32,517 nucleotides of DNA from Fibrobacter sp. (GTDB lineage: Bacteria > Fibrobacterota > Fibrobacteria > Fibrobacterales > Fibrobacteraceae): contig JAFVGH010000053.1 of NCBI GenBank assembly GCA_017475045.1, positions 1 through 32,517 on the forward strand. Reading direction: 5' to 3'. The notes under the pieces are model-generated. The model was given only the letters and a program-made list of their open reading frames with translations. It was not told the origin of the DNA and did not search any database. Positions 1-9,398 of this stretch are shown here, one piece after another (positions within the stretch are counted from its first letter, which is position 1; the number at the start of each line of letters is the position of its first letter). The position numbers were made by a program, and so were the translations under genes.

Positions 1-2760
1 CAGAACCGTGCCGTCCTCATCCACGAAGGTCACCGTGTACTGGTTAACAGTCTGGTTAACCACAGCCGTATAAGTTGCCGCTCCAGTCACAGCCACAATC
101 TCGGAATCCCAGCCGACAAACGTATAGCTGTACTGATCCGTATTGGCGAGAGTCTTGCCCTCGGGAGCCGTAGGCACAGTGCCGTATTCCACCTCGGCAG
201 TAGTTTTCGAGCCATCGCCATTCACAAAGGTAATGGTGTACTTGTTCACCGTAGAGGAATACGTTGCCGTATAAGTAGCATCACCAGTCACCTGGACAAG
301 TGCCGGAGACCAGCCAGCGAAGGTATAAGTATATTCAGCCGTAGCAGCCTTCTTCGGGTCGGCGGGCTTTACGATGTTGGCGGCAGCAGTGCCATAGTCG
401 TACTCCGTCGCAGCCTTCAAAACCGTTCCGTCCTCATCCACGAAGGTCACCGTGTACTTGTTCAAGGTCGCCGTATAAGTCGCTACATAGGTGATATTGT
501 CAACCACATCCACAAGTTCCGGAGACCAACCCGCAAATTCATAAGTAAATTCCGCATTAGCAGTCTTCGTGGGAGTCGCAGGCTGTACAATATCTGTGGC
601 CAAAGTTCCAAAATCATACTCCACAGCTTCTTTGAGAACCGTAGTCAAATCGTCATCCACAAAGGATACCGCGAACTTTCTCTTGGTTCCTATAAACTTA
701 GCCGTATAATCGGCATCTTGCGTAACAGTCACTAAATCGGGAGTCCAACCGTCAAAAGCGTAAGTATACCCAGCATCCATTTCTTTAACGGGTGTTTCAC
801 CAGAATAGACCGGAAGTTCACCATAGGCCACCGATTCCGTCGCAAGAACATCTTCTCCATTCAAGAAGCGAATAGAATAGGCATTCACCACCGTATTAAA
901 AGCAGCCTCATATGTTGCATCTTCCGTTGCGGCAGCCAAGGCAGGAGTCCAGCCTGTGAAATTATAAGTGTACTGGGCTGTAGCGGCCTTAATGGGTTCA
1001 CTGCCGGTATATGTGGGAACCGTTCCCTTTTCCACTTCCACCGTCTGCAGGACCGTTCCACCATTCACGAACGTAATAGTGTACTTGACTACCCCACAAG
1101 AAGTTTCAATCCACCACCAACTTTGTGAAGCGATACTATTTATCCATATCTCTGATTGGATTTCAGCCAAACGATCCGGGTTCAGCGTATAACATTTTCC
1201 TTCTTCCATCTCATTAAGCCCAGAATTATAGCAGTGGCCCACATAGTCACCGGTACCATTGACAAACTCAATGCAGGGTCCACTCGATACAGAACTTGAC
1301 GAAACCGCAGAACTAGAGCTAGACTCTTCAGCGCTAGAGCTTGAAGATTCTTCAGATGAACTACTTTCCTCTGAGCTGGAGCTGATCGAGCTGGACGATT
1401 CTTCCGAAGAGCTGCTTTCTTCGGAACTAGAGCTAACCGAGCTAGACGATTCCTCCGAAGAGCTACTCTCCTCAGAACTAGAGCTCTCAACACTTGAAGA
1501 ACTTTCTTCGTTTCCGCAAGAAGTTTCTATCCACCACCAGTCTTGAGAAGCCATATCATTTATCCATGGATTTGACTGGATTTCACTTAAACGATCTGGA
1601 TTCAGCGTATAACATTTTCCTTCCTCCATATTTTGAAGTCCGGAATTGTAGCAATGATCCGCATAGCCTCCGGAACCATTTATAAATTCAATACAAGGTC
1701 CACTTGATACAGAACTCGAGGACACTTCAGAACTGGAACTGATTGAGCTAGAGCTAATTGAGCTTGAGCTTACAGAACTAGACGATACCGACGAACTGCT
1801 GTTACCACCATTAATGGAAATGGGATTGCTTGCGGCAAAAGAGTAGAACGCATCCCTCGGAGCCTTGATGGTAATCCCGATAACGCCATCGGCAATACGA
1901 GCATTCAAATTGCTTACGTTCATCCAGTCGTCATAATTTTCCTCAGCGCCGCCACCTACACCATAACCATCGTCGGCAATGATCTTTTTGCCACCCATGG
2001 CGGCACTGGCACCGGCCCAAGTCAACAAGTTATTGTTATCGCTGCGAATGCGGCTCTGGTCTCCCTGGGTACGACCACCAGAAGTAAACAGGTAATCTAC
2101 CTTGCTCTGATCAAAATTGGCATACCAAGTAATAATGCCGTCATTTAACCATGGGGAAATGTCCACACCTATTTTGGCACTAGGTAGCACTGACTTGATG
2201 GCTGCTACAATCTGGTTAAATCGGGTGCCGCAGAGTTCAGCATCGGGAATACCACCACCCTCTTGACTAAAACGAGTGTCGTGATTATCCCCCGAAACGG
2301 AGTACTGGAAAAAATCCGGCTCAATCAACCAGATAGTCGTTCCAGAAGTTCCATAATCCTGAGCAACACCTTGCGCCATGGCCGTATAACGCGAAAGAAT
2401 GGTGTTCCATTCATTGCGGATAGTTTCTGCTCCTTTGGTACAATGGTTGGGCGTGCCCACATCACAATCTTTATTACCTAAATGCTTATCCCATTCTGCA
2501 ATCACATAGGCATAAAACACAGGCGTCAAATTGTAATTTTTGGCAGCCTTTACCATTTCCCCTTCCCAATAGGGGTTGTAGATATCGCGACTACCATCGC
2601 CTATATACATCGCCAAATGGGTAAGTCCCTTCCCGGACAAGTTGACACCCTTAATGTCTTCGCCCCATTGCCGACCGTAGTTAAAATGCCCCTCATCGAA
2701 AGCGGCAAAAACGGCAGAGGCCATTACCAGCACCAGCAACACACTGAAAAGCTTCTTCAT
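1..2760 (-). CDS. Secreted multidomain protein: putative TIM-barrel glycosidase, two Cys/Trp modules and FAGW beta-grasp repeats (3' end cut off by window)
   Basis: The frame is open from ATG at 2760 to the left edge (920 codons, no stop), so the C-terminus is missing. Residues 1-20 form a signal peptide ending ASAVFA. Residues about 22-325 look like a TIM barrel: strand-like blocks TPVFYAYVIAEW, IWLIEPDFFQY, AKIGVDISPW and KKIIADDGYG carry Glu/Asp at strand ends, as in glycoside hydrolases, but I cannot name a GH family. Poly-Ser linkers follow. Two copies of a roughly 63-residue module (about 355-417 and 495-557) start SGPCIEF and end WWWIETSC, with four cysteines each. From about 558 there are five complete repeats of 66-73 residues and the start of a sixth (YTVTFVDEDG...FAGWSP...ATYTATY), resembling InlB B-repeat/Flg_new beta-grasp modules. 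The start is supported by AAAGG seven bases upstream. It was probably exported to bind or cut plant polysaccharide. The binding role of the Cys/Trp module is inference. Confidence 0.85.
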   Translation of the reverse strand, partial: MKKLFSVLLVLVMASAVFAAFDEGHFNYGRQWGEDIKGVNLSGKGLTHLAMYIGDGSRDIYNPYWEGEMVKAAKNYNLTPVFYAYVIAEWDKHLGNKDCDVGTPNHCTKGAETIRNEWNTILSRYTAMAQGVAQDYGTSGTTIWLIEPDFFQYSVSGDNHDTRFSQEGGGIPDAELCGTRFNQIVAAIKSVLPSAKIGVDISPWLNDGIITWYANFDQSKVDYLFTSGGRTQGDQSRIRSDNNNLLTWAGASAAMGGKKIIADDGYGVGGGAEENYDDWMNVSNLNARIADGVIGITIKAPRDAFYSFAASNPISINGGNSSSSVSSSSVSSSSISSSSISSSSEVSSSSVSSGPCIEFINGSGGYADHCYNSGLQNMEEGKCYTLNPDRLSEIQSNPWINDMASQDWWWIETSCGNEESSSSVESSSSEESSSSEESSSSVSSSSEESSSSEESSSSISSSSEESSSSEESSSSSAEESSSSSAVSSSSVSSGPCIEFVNGTGDYVGHCYNSGLNEMEEGKCYTLNPDRLAEIQSEIWINSIASQSWWWIETSCGVVKYTITFVNGGTVLQTVEVEKGTVPTYTGSEPIKAATAQYTYNFTGWTPALAAATEDATYEAAFNTVVNAYSIRFLNGEDVLATESVAYGELPVYSGETPVKEMDAGYTYAFDGWTPDLVTVTQDADYTAKFIGTKRKFAVSFVDDDLTTVLKEAVEYDFGTLATDIVQPATPTKTANAEFTYEFAGWSPELVDVVDNITYVATYTATLNKYTVTFVDEDGTVLKAATEYDYGTAAANIVKPADPKKAATAEYTYTFAGWSPALVQVTGDATYTATYSSTVNKYTITFVNGDGSKTTAEVEYGTVPTAPEGKTLANTDQYSYTFVGWDSEIVAVTGAATYTAVVNQTVNQYTVTFVDEDGTVL

Positions 2761-2794
2761 CACAACACCTTTTAGAAAACGTCTATAAAAGATA

Positions 2795-2822
2795 ATTCCC
2801 TTACTCCGAGGAGCAAGGGAAT
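2795..2822 (-). terminator. Intrinsic terminator of the 1509-residue GH5 gene
   Basis: An 8-bp perfect stem (ATTCCCTT/AAGGGAAT) encloses an inner CTCC/GGAG pairing and is followed on the minus strand by the U-rich stretch TATCTTTTAT. It sits 18 bp past the GH5 stop and 35 bp before the next start. Some read-through into the downstream gene is possible because I see no clear separate promoter between them. Confidence 0.6.
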
Positions 2823-2839
2823 CCATCTACCAAATTACT

Positions 2840-5800
2840 TTATTTCAACATGATTCTGCGATTTTGAACTTGACCGCCAGATCTTATCCGCAAAATATAG
2901 TTTCCAGAATTTAACATTTCAAGTCCGATGGCTCCCGACACCTGGTCAAACCTCGCCAATGGGCGTCCCTGCATGTCGAACACATCTATGGTCGCCTGGC
3001 CTCCAGCCACTTGGAGTACACGACCATTCAGGCCCACGGAAACAGGGAACTTCACCGCACCGCGCAGGGCAAGTGTCGAAGGATCGTCGGAAGCAGGAGT
3101 CTCACTACCATTAGAAGCAGGAACCACGCCGCCCGCGCTGGAGCTATACACGTTGCTGTTGCAGGAAGCAATGTCATAACCAGAGGAGCTAGAACTTCTC
3201 GGGCTATTTGCGCTGGAACTGGACTTGGGTTCCACCACGGTCACCTTGATTTCGTACTGGGTGCCGTTCACGGTAAAGGTTTCCGTCACGCTACCCGGTT
3301 GCAAATCATTCGTCTTGTTGTAAGGAGACTGGGTAACAACCAGTTCGCCTCCCTTCGGATCAAACAAAATCCAGTAAATTTCCCACTCACCGCGATCAAA
3401 CGATTCCACATTGGAGAAGGTAACCGTCTGGAACTCGCCACCCTTGACCACTTCCTGTTGCAGGTCTCCGCTAACCACCACGCCGTTTGCAGCACTGCTG
3501 GATTCTTCGGAAGAACTGCTTTCTCCGGGTTGTTCGGAGCTGGAGCTCGCCCCTTCGCTAGAACTAGATTCTTCTATTAGTTCGGAACTGCTGCTCACGA
3601 CAGGAATGGCTTCTGCACTGTACGTCGCTGTATAGGTCACATTGCCTTTCACAACAGAAACCTTGGGATCCCAATCCGCAAACGTATATGTGTATTGATC
3701 GTCAGCGGGCTTTGTGGGAATCGCCCCATCAAACTTAGGCGTCGCACCGTAATCAACAGACGCATCCATCTCAAGCACATTCCCGTTCTCATTTTTCCAA
3801 GTGACCGTGTAGCTGCGCAAAGTCTTATTGAACTTTGCCGTGTAAATGGCATCACCACCTACAGCTACAACATCGGGAGTCCAGCCGGCAAAGGTATAGG
3901 AATACTGCGCATCGGCAAATTTTGAGGGTTGTTCGCCATCAAATGCCGGCATTGTTCCGTATTCAACCTGTGCGCTTGAAATTTCGTTTCCGTTTTCATT
4001 CACCCAAGAAACCGTATATTTCCTCAAAATAGCATCAAAGGTTGCCGTGTAGGTAACATCACCAGAAGCAGCAACGCTTTCTTCCCAGCCAGCAAAAGTA
4101 TAGCTGAACTGTGCAGTCGCCGCTTTTGCCGGAGTCGCCCCGTTATACTCAGGGACATCCCCCTCGGCCACGTTCTTATCGGTTTCCAGAACCGTTCCAT
4201 CATCATTCTTCCAGAACACCGTATGGGTCGTTGGCCCCAGATTGGCCTTAAGCGACATATTTGAAATCGTTACAGGCTCCCAACGGTTGCCAGGCATGGT
4301 AAGCGTCAGCACAACAGGTTCACTTGCAGTTGCCTTGAACGTGCAAGCGAACGTCCGCTCTTTTCCTTTTGTAAGTGTGGTAGGTTCATCGCAGTAACTG
4401 CCAAGAACCACCTGCATATCCATGTCATCGCCCCAAGGGGTCAAGAACACATCAAAGGAGAATACATAATCTACACCGTTTTCCACATTGCCTACGACTT
4501 TCGTTACAACACGAGGAGAAGCATAAGGTTCAGACTGCTCAACTATTACGCCGGTTTCAGATTCATTTTTCAATCCCGCATTAGAATGCCAATCCATGTC
4601 CGCTATCGTGGTCGAGGAGCTCGGCTGCACCTCAGAAGAGCTAGACACAGTCTGGGCCGAGCTGGATTGTTCCTGCGACGAGCTGGACTCCGCTTCGCTG
4701 GAACTGGACTGGACAGGAATAAGGGTTCCCTTGAACTGTGCCGTATAAGTGGCTTCACCCGTCACCGCACCAATTTTGGGGCTCCACCCTTCGAACTCGT
4801 ACGTGTACTCTGCGTCAGCCGGTTTTTCAGGAGTGTAACCCGTGTACTTCGGAGTCTCGCCATACTTGACATTGACGGCCTGCAACACCTTGTCATTGTA
4901 GTTCTTGAACGTTACCACATAGCTACGGACCGTAGCATCAAACACGGCACTGTAGGTGGCGGCACCGGTCACAGCGGCCACTTCGGGAGTCCAGCCTGCA
5001 AAAGTATAGCTGAACTGCGCAGTCTCCGATTTCGTAGGCGTCGCACCATTATATTCGGGTGTTGTTCCATATACCACATTTTTGTCTGTCTCAAGGGTAG
5101 TATTGCCGTTCTTCCAGGTGACCGTGTACTTGTTCAGTACCTTGGCGTAAACAGCCATGTAAGTTGCATCGGAATTTGCAGCCATGACTTCTGGATCCCA
5201 AGAATCGAAAGTATAGGTATATTGAGCATCCGGGGCAAGCGTAGGTACCGCACTATCATACGAGGGAACGGTCCCTTCCAAAACACCCTCGTCGGTTTCT
5301 AGCGTTACGCCGTCGGCGTTCTTCCAAATCACCGTATAGGTGGGTGTACTAGAGGAACTAGAAACACTAGAACTGCTCGCTGCAGCTGTTATGGTCAACT
5401 CAAGTTGCAGCTTATCCCCATTGACTGTAAATTTTTCAATTGCACTATTTGCATTGAAATAGTCCGGAACAATACCCGAAATGGTGAGCGTTCCGTTTTC
5501 CACCTTAAAATCAAGGAAATAGGCATTCCAGGAATTCCTTGTAAATGACGTTACACCGCTGATCGTGACCGTGTTGATGGCCGTATTGCGTGCAACCGTT
5601 TGTACCAAATCTCCATCGACATTGTATATCGCATTGGAAGAACTACTGGGAGGGGGCACGGAACTGCTAGATATTGCAGAAGAACTGCTGGATACTGCAG
5701 AAGAACTGCTGGATTTCGCAGAGGAACTGGAAACCGGTGCTTCAGGGAGACCAACGCACTTGACATTGTCAATCTGGAGGGTTCCCTTATCACCAGTGGA

Positions 5801-7369
5801 ACCTTCTATCTGCCAGCTGAATGCGCGCACATTCTGTTTTGCATAATCAAGACTCACAGTAGTTCCCCAGCCGGTCTGCTGCTTTAAAGACGTCCAGGAA
5901 ACCCGCTTTGTCGTCCAGCTATTGCTTGCATCAACGGCTATCTGATAATAGTTATAGCCTGTAGCTTCGGACGGGTTCTCCACTCGGAACGAATGGGCCG
6001 CACCCTTGTAATCGTACTGAATCGACGTGCACTTCGACAGGTCTTCCGTGGTTTCGCCATCTGCATTCACATCAACCACAATTCCCACAAACGGACTGAA
6101 CTCGTAGCCACCCTTGTTCAAGGTATAATCCATCTGGATAGCCCCGTTCGAAGCATTTCCATTGACAAAACTCATGGTTGACTTGGACTGGGCTTGGTTG
6201 GAATTGTCGTTGTACACGTCCCATTTACCGCCCCAAAGAGAAATTTCGTCCTTGTCCTCCAAATCGTCCACAAGGGCGTACTTCTTTGTCGTAGAGGCAC
6301 TGGAACTGGGCTGCGAAGCGCTGGAGTTAGGCTTCACTGAGCTGCTTGAAGCAGGCTGAGGACCAGCGGAACACCCTGTATAAGATGTCGGGAGTTTCGA
6401 AAAGATGTTCGAGTTCACCCACTTTCCACTTTCGGAATAATTCCAGGCACTGCCGTTAAAGTAAGAGGCTCCTTCACCCTTGGTGGATACAGCCCAGTTC
6501 GCACCCGAAAGTTTGTACTGGTTCATCCAATTGAGCCAGGTAGAAGCATTACCGCTCACGCCACCATCACCATCGGCATTGACCGTGCCCCATTCCGACA
6601 CGAACACCGAAAGTCCGCTGTTCATAGCCGAAACGGCATGCGAACCTTCGTTACCCGTGGAATGGGAACCGGCATAAAAGTGGAACGTGTAAGCAATATT
6701 ATTCTTACTATCCGTCACCTCGTTGTTGATAGCATAGTTCGGGAACTGATCCCAGCTGGGGTTACCGACCAAGACCAGGTTGTCGGAATATTGGCGGATC
6801 GTTGCGACCACAGCGTTCGCATAGGTTCTAATTTCATTCCAGCTCTGGCTGGTAGGTTCGTTGAACACTTCAAAAATCACGTTGTCATAACCACCCCACT
6901 TCTGGGCCATTCTGCTAAAGAACGTCTTTGCGCTGTTCACGTCGGCGCTGGCCTTGTGGCTATGGTAGTCGATAATCACGTAGATGTCGTTATCGATGGC
7001 CGCCTGTACCACGGCATCCATCATGCCCTGATACTTGCTCTGGTCCGTAAAATAGTTACCACTGCCCCAGTTCTCGTCCACGCCCATAGCAGCACGGATA
7101 ATCTGGATGTTCTGTCTCTGGACAAGTCCAGTAACCGTGCTAGAATTCCAGAAGTCACCCACATCGCCAGCAATGCTCCAGAACAGGCTCATGCCCTGCA
7201 CCTGGACTTCGCTACCGCTCTTGACGCCCTGGCAACTGCCATAAATACGGCCCTGACCTGCGGAATTCTTGCCGGCCAAAAGCTGACCATACTGACTTAC
7301 CGGTCCGACACGACCAAATGAAAGGGAAACGAGGCAAAAAGCCAGCACCCAGAAAAGAGTCTTTTTCAT
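2840..7369 (-). CDS. GH5 cellulase (endoglucanase) with CBM11-like module, FAGW repeats and C-terminal sorting domain
   Basis: This 1509-residue secreted endo-beta-1,4-glucanase has a signal peptide at 1-19. The GH5 domain (about 22-333) has acid/base Glu171 in FEVFNEP and nucleophile Glu259 in VSEWGT, plus the family His in DYHSH. Then come Ser linkers and a CBM11-like beta-sandwich (about 365-540, LVDDLEDK to IDNVKCVG). An unassigned domain of about 80 residues follows (580-662). Three FAGW/InlB-like repeats (about 678-886) precede a CenC/CBM4_9-like sandwich (about 925-1045), three more repeats (about 1047-1255), a second copy of the 80-residue domain (about 1300-1385), and a C-terminal domain (about 1440-1509; IDVFDMQGRPL...GNYILRI) like T9SS type A sorting signals. 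It is a paralogue of the GH5 gene at 9399-12971 in the catalytic domain, but has a different accessory architecture. GGGTG lies upstream of the ATG. The cellulase assignment is firm; exact substrate is inferred. Confidence 0.95.
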   Translation of the reverse strand: MKKTLFWVLAFCLVSLSFGRVGPVSQYGQLLAGKNSAGQGRIYGSCQGVKSGSEVQVQGMSLFWSIAGDVGDFWNSSTVTGLVQRQNIQIIRAAMGVDENWGSGNYFTDQSKYQGMMDAVVQAAIDNDIYVIIDYHSHKASADVNSAKTFFSRMAQKWGGYDNVIFEVFNEPTSQSWNEIRTYANAVVATIRQYSDNLVLVGNPSWDQFPNYAINNEVTDSKNNIAYTFHFYAGSHSTGNEGSHAVSAMNSGLSVFVSEWGTVNADGDGGVSGNASTWLNWMNQYKLSGANWAVSTKGEGASYFNGSAWNYSESGKWVNSNIFSKLPTSYTGCSAGPQPASSSSVKPNSSASQPSSSASTTKKYALVDDLEDKDEISLWGGKWDVYNDNSNQAQSKSTMSFVNGNASNGAIQMDYTLNKGGYEFSPFVGIVVDVNADGETTEDLSKCTSIQYDYKGAAHSFRVENPSEATGYNYYQIAVDASNSWTTKRVSWTSLKQQTGWGTTVSLDYAKQNVRAFSWQIEGSTGDKGTLQIDNVKCVGLPEAPVSSSSAKSSSSSAVSSSSSAISSSSVPPPSSSSNAIYNVDGDLVQTVARNTAINTVTISGVTSFTRNSWNAYFLDFKVENGTLTISGIVPDYFNANSAIEKFTVNGDKLQLELTITAAASSSSVSSSSSTPTYTVIWKNADGVTLETDEGVLEGTVPSYDSAVPTLAPDAQYTYTFDSWDPEVMAANSDATYMAVYAKVLNKYTVTWKNGNTTLETDKNVVYGTTPEYNGATPTKSETAQFSYTFAGWTPEVAAVTGAATYSAVFDATVRSYVVTFKNYNDKVLQAVNVKYGETPKYTGYTPEKPADAEYTYEFEGWSPKIGAVTGEATYTAQFKGTLIPVQSSSSEAESSSSQEQSSSAQTVSSSSEVQPSSSTTIADMDWHSNAGLKNESETGVIVEQSEPYASPRVVTKVVGNVENGVDYVFSFDVFLTPWGDDMDMQVVLGSYCDEPTTLTKGKERTFACTFKATASEPVVLTLTMPGNRWEPVTISNMSLKANLGPTTHTVFWKNDDGTVLETDKNVAEGDVPEYNGATPAKAATAQFSYTFAGWEESVAASGDVTYTATFDAILRKYTVSWVNENGNEISSAQVEYGTMPAFDGEQPSKFADAQYSYTFAGWTPDVVAVGGDAIYTAKFNKTLRSYTVTWKNENGNVLEMDASVDYGATPKFDGAIPTKPADDQYTYTFADWDPKVSVVKGNVTYTATYSAEAIPVVSSSSELIEESSSSEGASSSSEQPGESSSSEESSSAANGVVVSGDLQQEVVKGGEFQTVTFSNVESFDRGEWEIYWILFDPKGGELVVTQSPYNKTNDLQPGSVTETFTVNGTQYEIKVTVVEPKSSSSANSPRSSSSSGYDIASCNSNVYSSSAGGVVPASNGSETPASDDPSTLALRGAVKFPVSVGLNGRVLQVAGGQATIDVFDMQGRPLARFDQVSGAIGLEMLNSGNYILRIRSGGQVQNRRIMLK

Positions 7370-7404
7370 ACAACACCCATCTCTTTTTTGTTGTTATCTT
7401 TCTA

Positions 7405-7433
7405 AAAATAATTCCAAGGGAGCTACAATCCAA
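7405..7433 (-). promoter_or_regulatory. Candidate promoter for the 1509-residue GH5 gene
   Basis: On the minus strand TTGGAT is separated by 17 bases from TATTTT, about 36 bp before the ATG at 7369. The match to the sigma-70 consensus is weak (3/6 and 4/6), and it lies in an AT-rich region below two terminators, so this is only a candidate. Confidence 0.25.
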
Positions 7434-7475
7434 GCCAAATTATGGTTACAATTTGTTACTCCTGTATACAAAAAA

Positions 7476-7500
7476 GAGGGGGCCCTAGAAGCCCCTTTTT
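7476..7500. terminator. Second, bidirectional-looking terminator hairpin
   Basis: GGGGC (7479-7483) and GCCCC (7491-7495) form a stem around the loop CCTAGAA. It is flanked by A-rich sequence on the left and seven T on the right, so it can terminate in either direction. It lies just beyond the stronger hairpin at 7513-7530, giving tandem termination of the 7578-9176 transcript. Confidence 0.5.
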
Positions 7501-7504
7501 TAGC

Positions 7505-7530
7505 AAAAAAAAGGCGGGAATTAACCCGCC
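7505..7530 (-). terminator. Intrinsic terminator of the CBM-only gene
   Basis: On the minus strand GGCGGG-TTAATT-CCCGCC is followed directly by eight T: a 6-bp GC stem with an uninterrupted U-tract. It lies 48 bp past the stop at 7578. Confidence 0.8.
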
Positions 7531-7577
7531 TCTTTTACTTTTCCGCGCTTAGTGCGCAAACGTTTACAAAGTTTTAC

Positions 7578-9176
7578 CTAGCGAACCTGCATACGCACGG
7601 TCTTCACCATGGAGCCCTGCTGCACGCGGATGATGTAGGCACCCTTGCTCATGTTGCCGAAGCTGTGAGCAAAGCTACCAGCAGTCATGTTTTCGCTGTG
7701 GCTTTCGATGGCGTGGCCCATCATGTCGAACACCTGGACCTTCACAAGACCGGCCTTGGCGACAGACACCTGCAGGGTGTTGCCATGGAGGGTAGCGGTC
7801 AAACCAGAGATGGAGGCAACGGTACCGATAGCGGTGTCGTCATCATCCTTATCCTTGCTAGCGCTGGAACCAGTCTCGGTGCTTGCACTGGAAGTTATCG
7901 TGGTAGCAGCAGACGAAGAGCTCGTCGGAGACGACAGGGTACCGACACACTTCAAGTTGTCAATAGACAAAGATGTACCCAGATTGGCAGCAGAGAACTT
8001 TTCGTCCACCACCCAAGTCAGCCTGGAAACCTTGGCCCAAGAGAAAGCAACCACGGTAGCGCCTGTAGCATCGGCAACCCATTCCGGCTGTGCCATGGAA
8101 GAAACGGTCACCGTCTTCCAGTCCGTAGAAGCCGACTGGTCGGAAGCCACATGTTCCCAACCCTGATTGGCCTTCACGCCGTCCACAGTGGAACGCATGC
8201 GGTGGCCAGAGCCCTTGTAATCGTACTGGATTGCAGTACAACCAGAGAGCTTACCCGAGGTGAAGGCAACTTCCATACCCACAGAGGTATAGACAGGCGT
8301 TTCCAACTTGTCACTACCCGGAGTAATGCCACTTATACCCTTCATTGTAACCCAGTGATTAGTGCCATCGACACTATCCAGAATATCCCAAGAATCATTG
8401 GCATCCTGCGTATTAGTAACTTTACCATCGGCAGTGTAGATGTACCAGTAAGCCGTTTTACCGAGAGTTTCGGCAGTAGTATTGCCATCTTCGAAATCGT
8501 CAATAACAACAGCAGTGGTGGGAGTTGTTGTCGAAGAAGATGCACCAGGAGTATAACCGGCACAGTTCACATCGTCAATGTAGAGGTAATCAGAGGTTGC
8601 AGTGCCCTTAACTTCCCAAGACAGAGAAACCACATTGGCCATATTCAAGGAAAGCGTTGTACCCCAGTCTGTAGCCTGCTTAAGTTGAGATACAGAAACG
8701 GAGGCATTGGTCCAACTGGTGCTGCCATCAAGAGCATAGGCATGCCTATTGTAGCCAGTGAGGTCACCAGAGTCGTCACCCTTCATTGTTGCCTTCAAGT
8801 TGTGGCCGGCACCCTTATACTTATAGGAAATCGTGGTACATCCGGAAAGGCCTCCGGCAACATTCACAGCAAGAACCACGTAAGGATCGTCAGGATTGCT
8901 GCCCTTGGCCAAGCTAATGCCGGTCAGGCCAGCCCCATACTTAGAACCACCAGCAGCGGCATCTTCCATCACGACAACAAGGCCATACTGGTCTGTCGTA
9001 TTTGTATACGTAGATGCGCCCTTGTCGTTTTTATCGGTATAAGCGTACCAAGCATCCTTGGCACCACCGGTATTAGCCAAGCCATCACCGTCTTCAAAGT
9101 CATCGATGTTGGCGGTAGTCTGGGCGAAAGACATAGCTGTTGTTGCACAAAGTGCAGCCACAAAGATTTTTTTCAT
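7578..9176 (-). CDS. Secreted carbohydrate-binding protein: two CBM11-like modules and sorting domain, no catalytic domain
   Basis: This 532-residue protein has a signal peptide at 1-18 (ATTAMSFA). Two CBM11-like beta-sandwich modules follow (about 24-209 and 224-405). Each opens with IDDFEDG, carries a central YKYKG.GH or YDYKGSGH motif, and ends IDDVNCAG or IDNLKCVG. After a Ser/Thr linker, residues about 455-532 form a T9SS-like C-terminal domain (VKVQVFDMMGHAIE...GAYIIRVQQG). There is no glycosidase domain. Module 1 matches the first CBM of the upstream GH5 protein, module 2 matches its second and third, and the C-terminal domain is nearly identical, so it looks like a partial duplicate of that gene without its catalytic part. 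It may help adhesion to cellulose or act as a non-catalytic partner (inference). The start has a strong AGGAGAG five bases upstream. Confidence 0.93.
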   Translation of the reverse strand: MKKIFVAALCATTAMSFAQTTANIDDFEDGDGLANTGGAKDAWYAYTDKNDKGASTYTNTTDQYGLVVVMEDAAAGGSKYGAGLTGISLAKGSNPDDPYVVLAVNVAGGLSGCTTISYKYKGAGHNLKATMKGDDSGDLTGYNRHAYALDGSTSWTNASVSVSQLKQATDWGTTLSLNMANVVSLSWEVKGTATSDYLYIDDVNCAGYTPGASSSTTTPTTAVVIDDFEDGNTTAETLGKTAYWYIYTADGKVTNTQDANDSWDILDSVDGTNHWVTMKGISGITPGSDKLETPVYTSVGMEVAFTSGKLSGCTAIQYDYKGSGHRMRSTVDGVKANQGWEHVASDQSASTDWKTVTVSSMAQPEWVADATGATVVAFSWAKVSRLTWVVDEKFSAANLGTSLSIDNLKCVGTLSSPTSSSSAATTITSSASTETGSSASKDKDDDDTAIGTVASISGLTATLHGNTLQVSVAKAGLVKVQVFDMMGHAIESHSENMTAGSFAHSFGNMSKGAYIIRVQQGSMVKTVRMQVR

Positions 9177-9221
9177 TGTTTCTCTCCTAGTGAAAAAATC
9201 CCAATCATTTTTCCCAAAATG

Positions 9222-9250
9222 TATATAGTTTTTTGTAACGGCACCAACAA
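9222..9250 (-). promoter_or_regulatory. Candidate sigma-70-type promoter for the CBM-only gene
   Basis: On the minus strand TTGTTG, a 17-base spacer and TATATA lie about 46 bp upstream of the ATG at 9176, with an AT-rich stretch above. Spacing is ideal; the -35 matches in its first three bases. Confidence 0.4.
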
Positions 9251-9332
9251 GAGAAAAAATATTTTACATTCCCACTTTAGGGCAATTTGACGGCTCTTTC
9301 CGCCATATTCGGACCTAACCGGGGCAAGTAAA

Positions 9333-9358
9333 CAAGAAAGGCGGGGAAACCCCCGCCT
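9333..9358 (-). terminator. Intrinsic terminator of the GH5/3xCBM11 gene
   Basis: GGCGGGG (9340-9346) pairs with CCCCGCC (9351-9357) around a 4-base loop. On the minus strand it is followed by TTTCTTGTTT. It lies 42 bp after the stop at 9399. Confidence 0.75.
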
Positions 9359-9398
9359 TATTCTAAATGGTGATTCAAGGCCGCTAGGGCAGCAACTC

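Noticed and set aside
1282..1500. Possible CRISPR-like or satellite array in repetitive DNA
   Set aside because: The periodicity comes from Ser/Glu codons of a poly-Ser linker; there are no equal repeats separated by unique spacers.
7665..9290. Long plus-strand ORF (541 codons) over the CBM-only gene
   Set aside because: It mirrors a gene with a signal peptide, CBM modules, ribosome site and terminator on the other strand; its own translation is His/Arg/Gly-rich with no domain.
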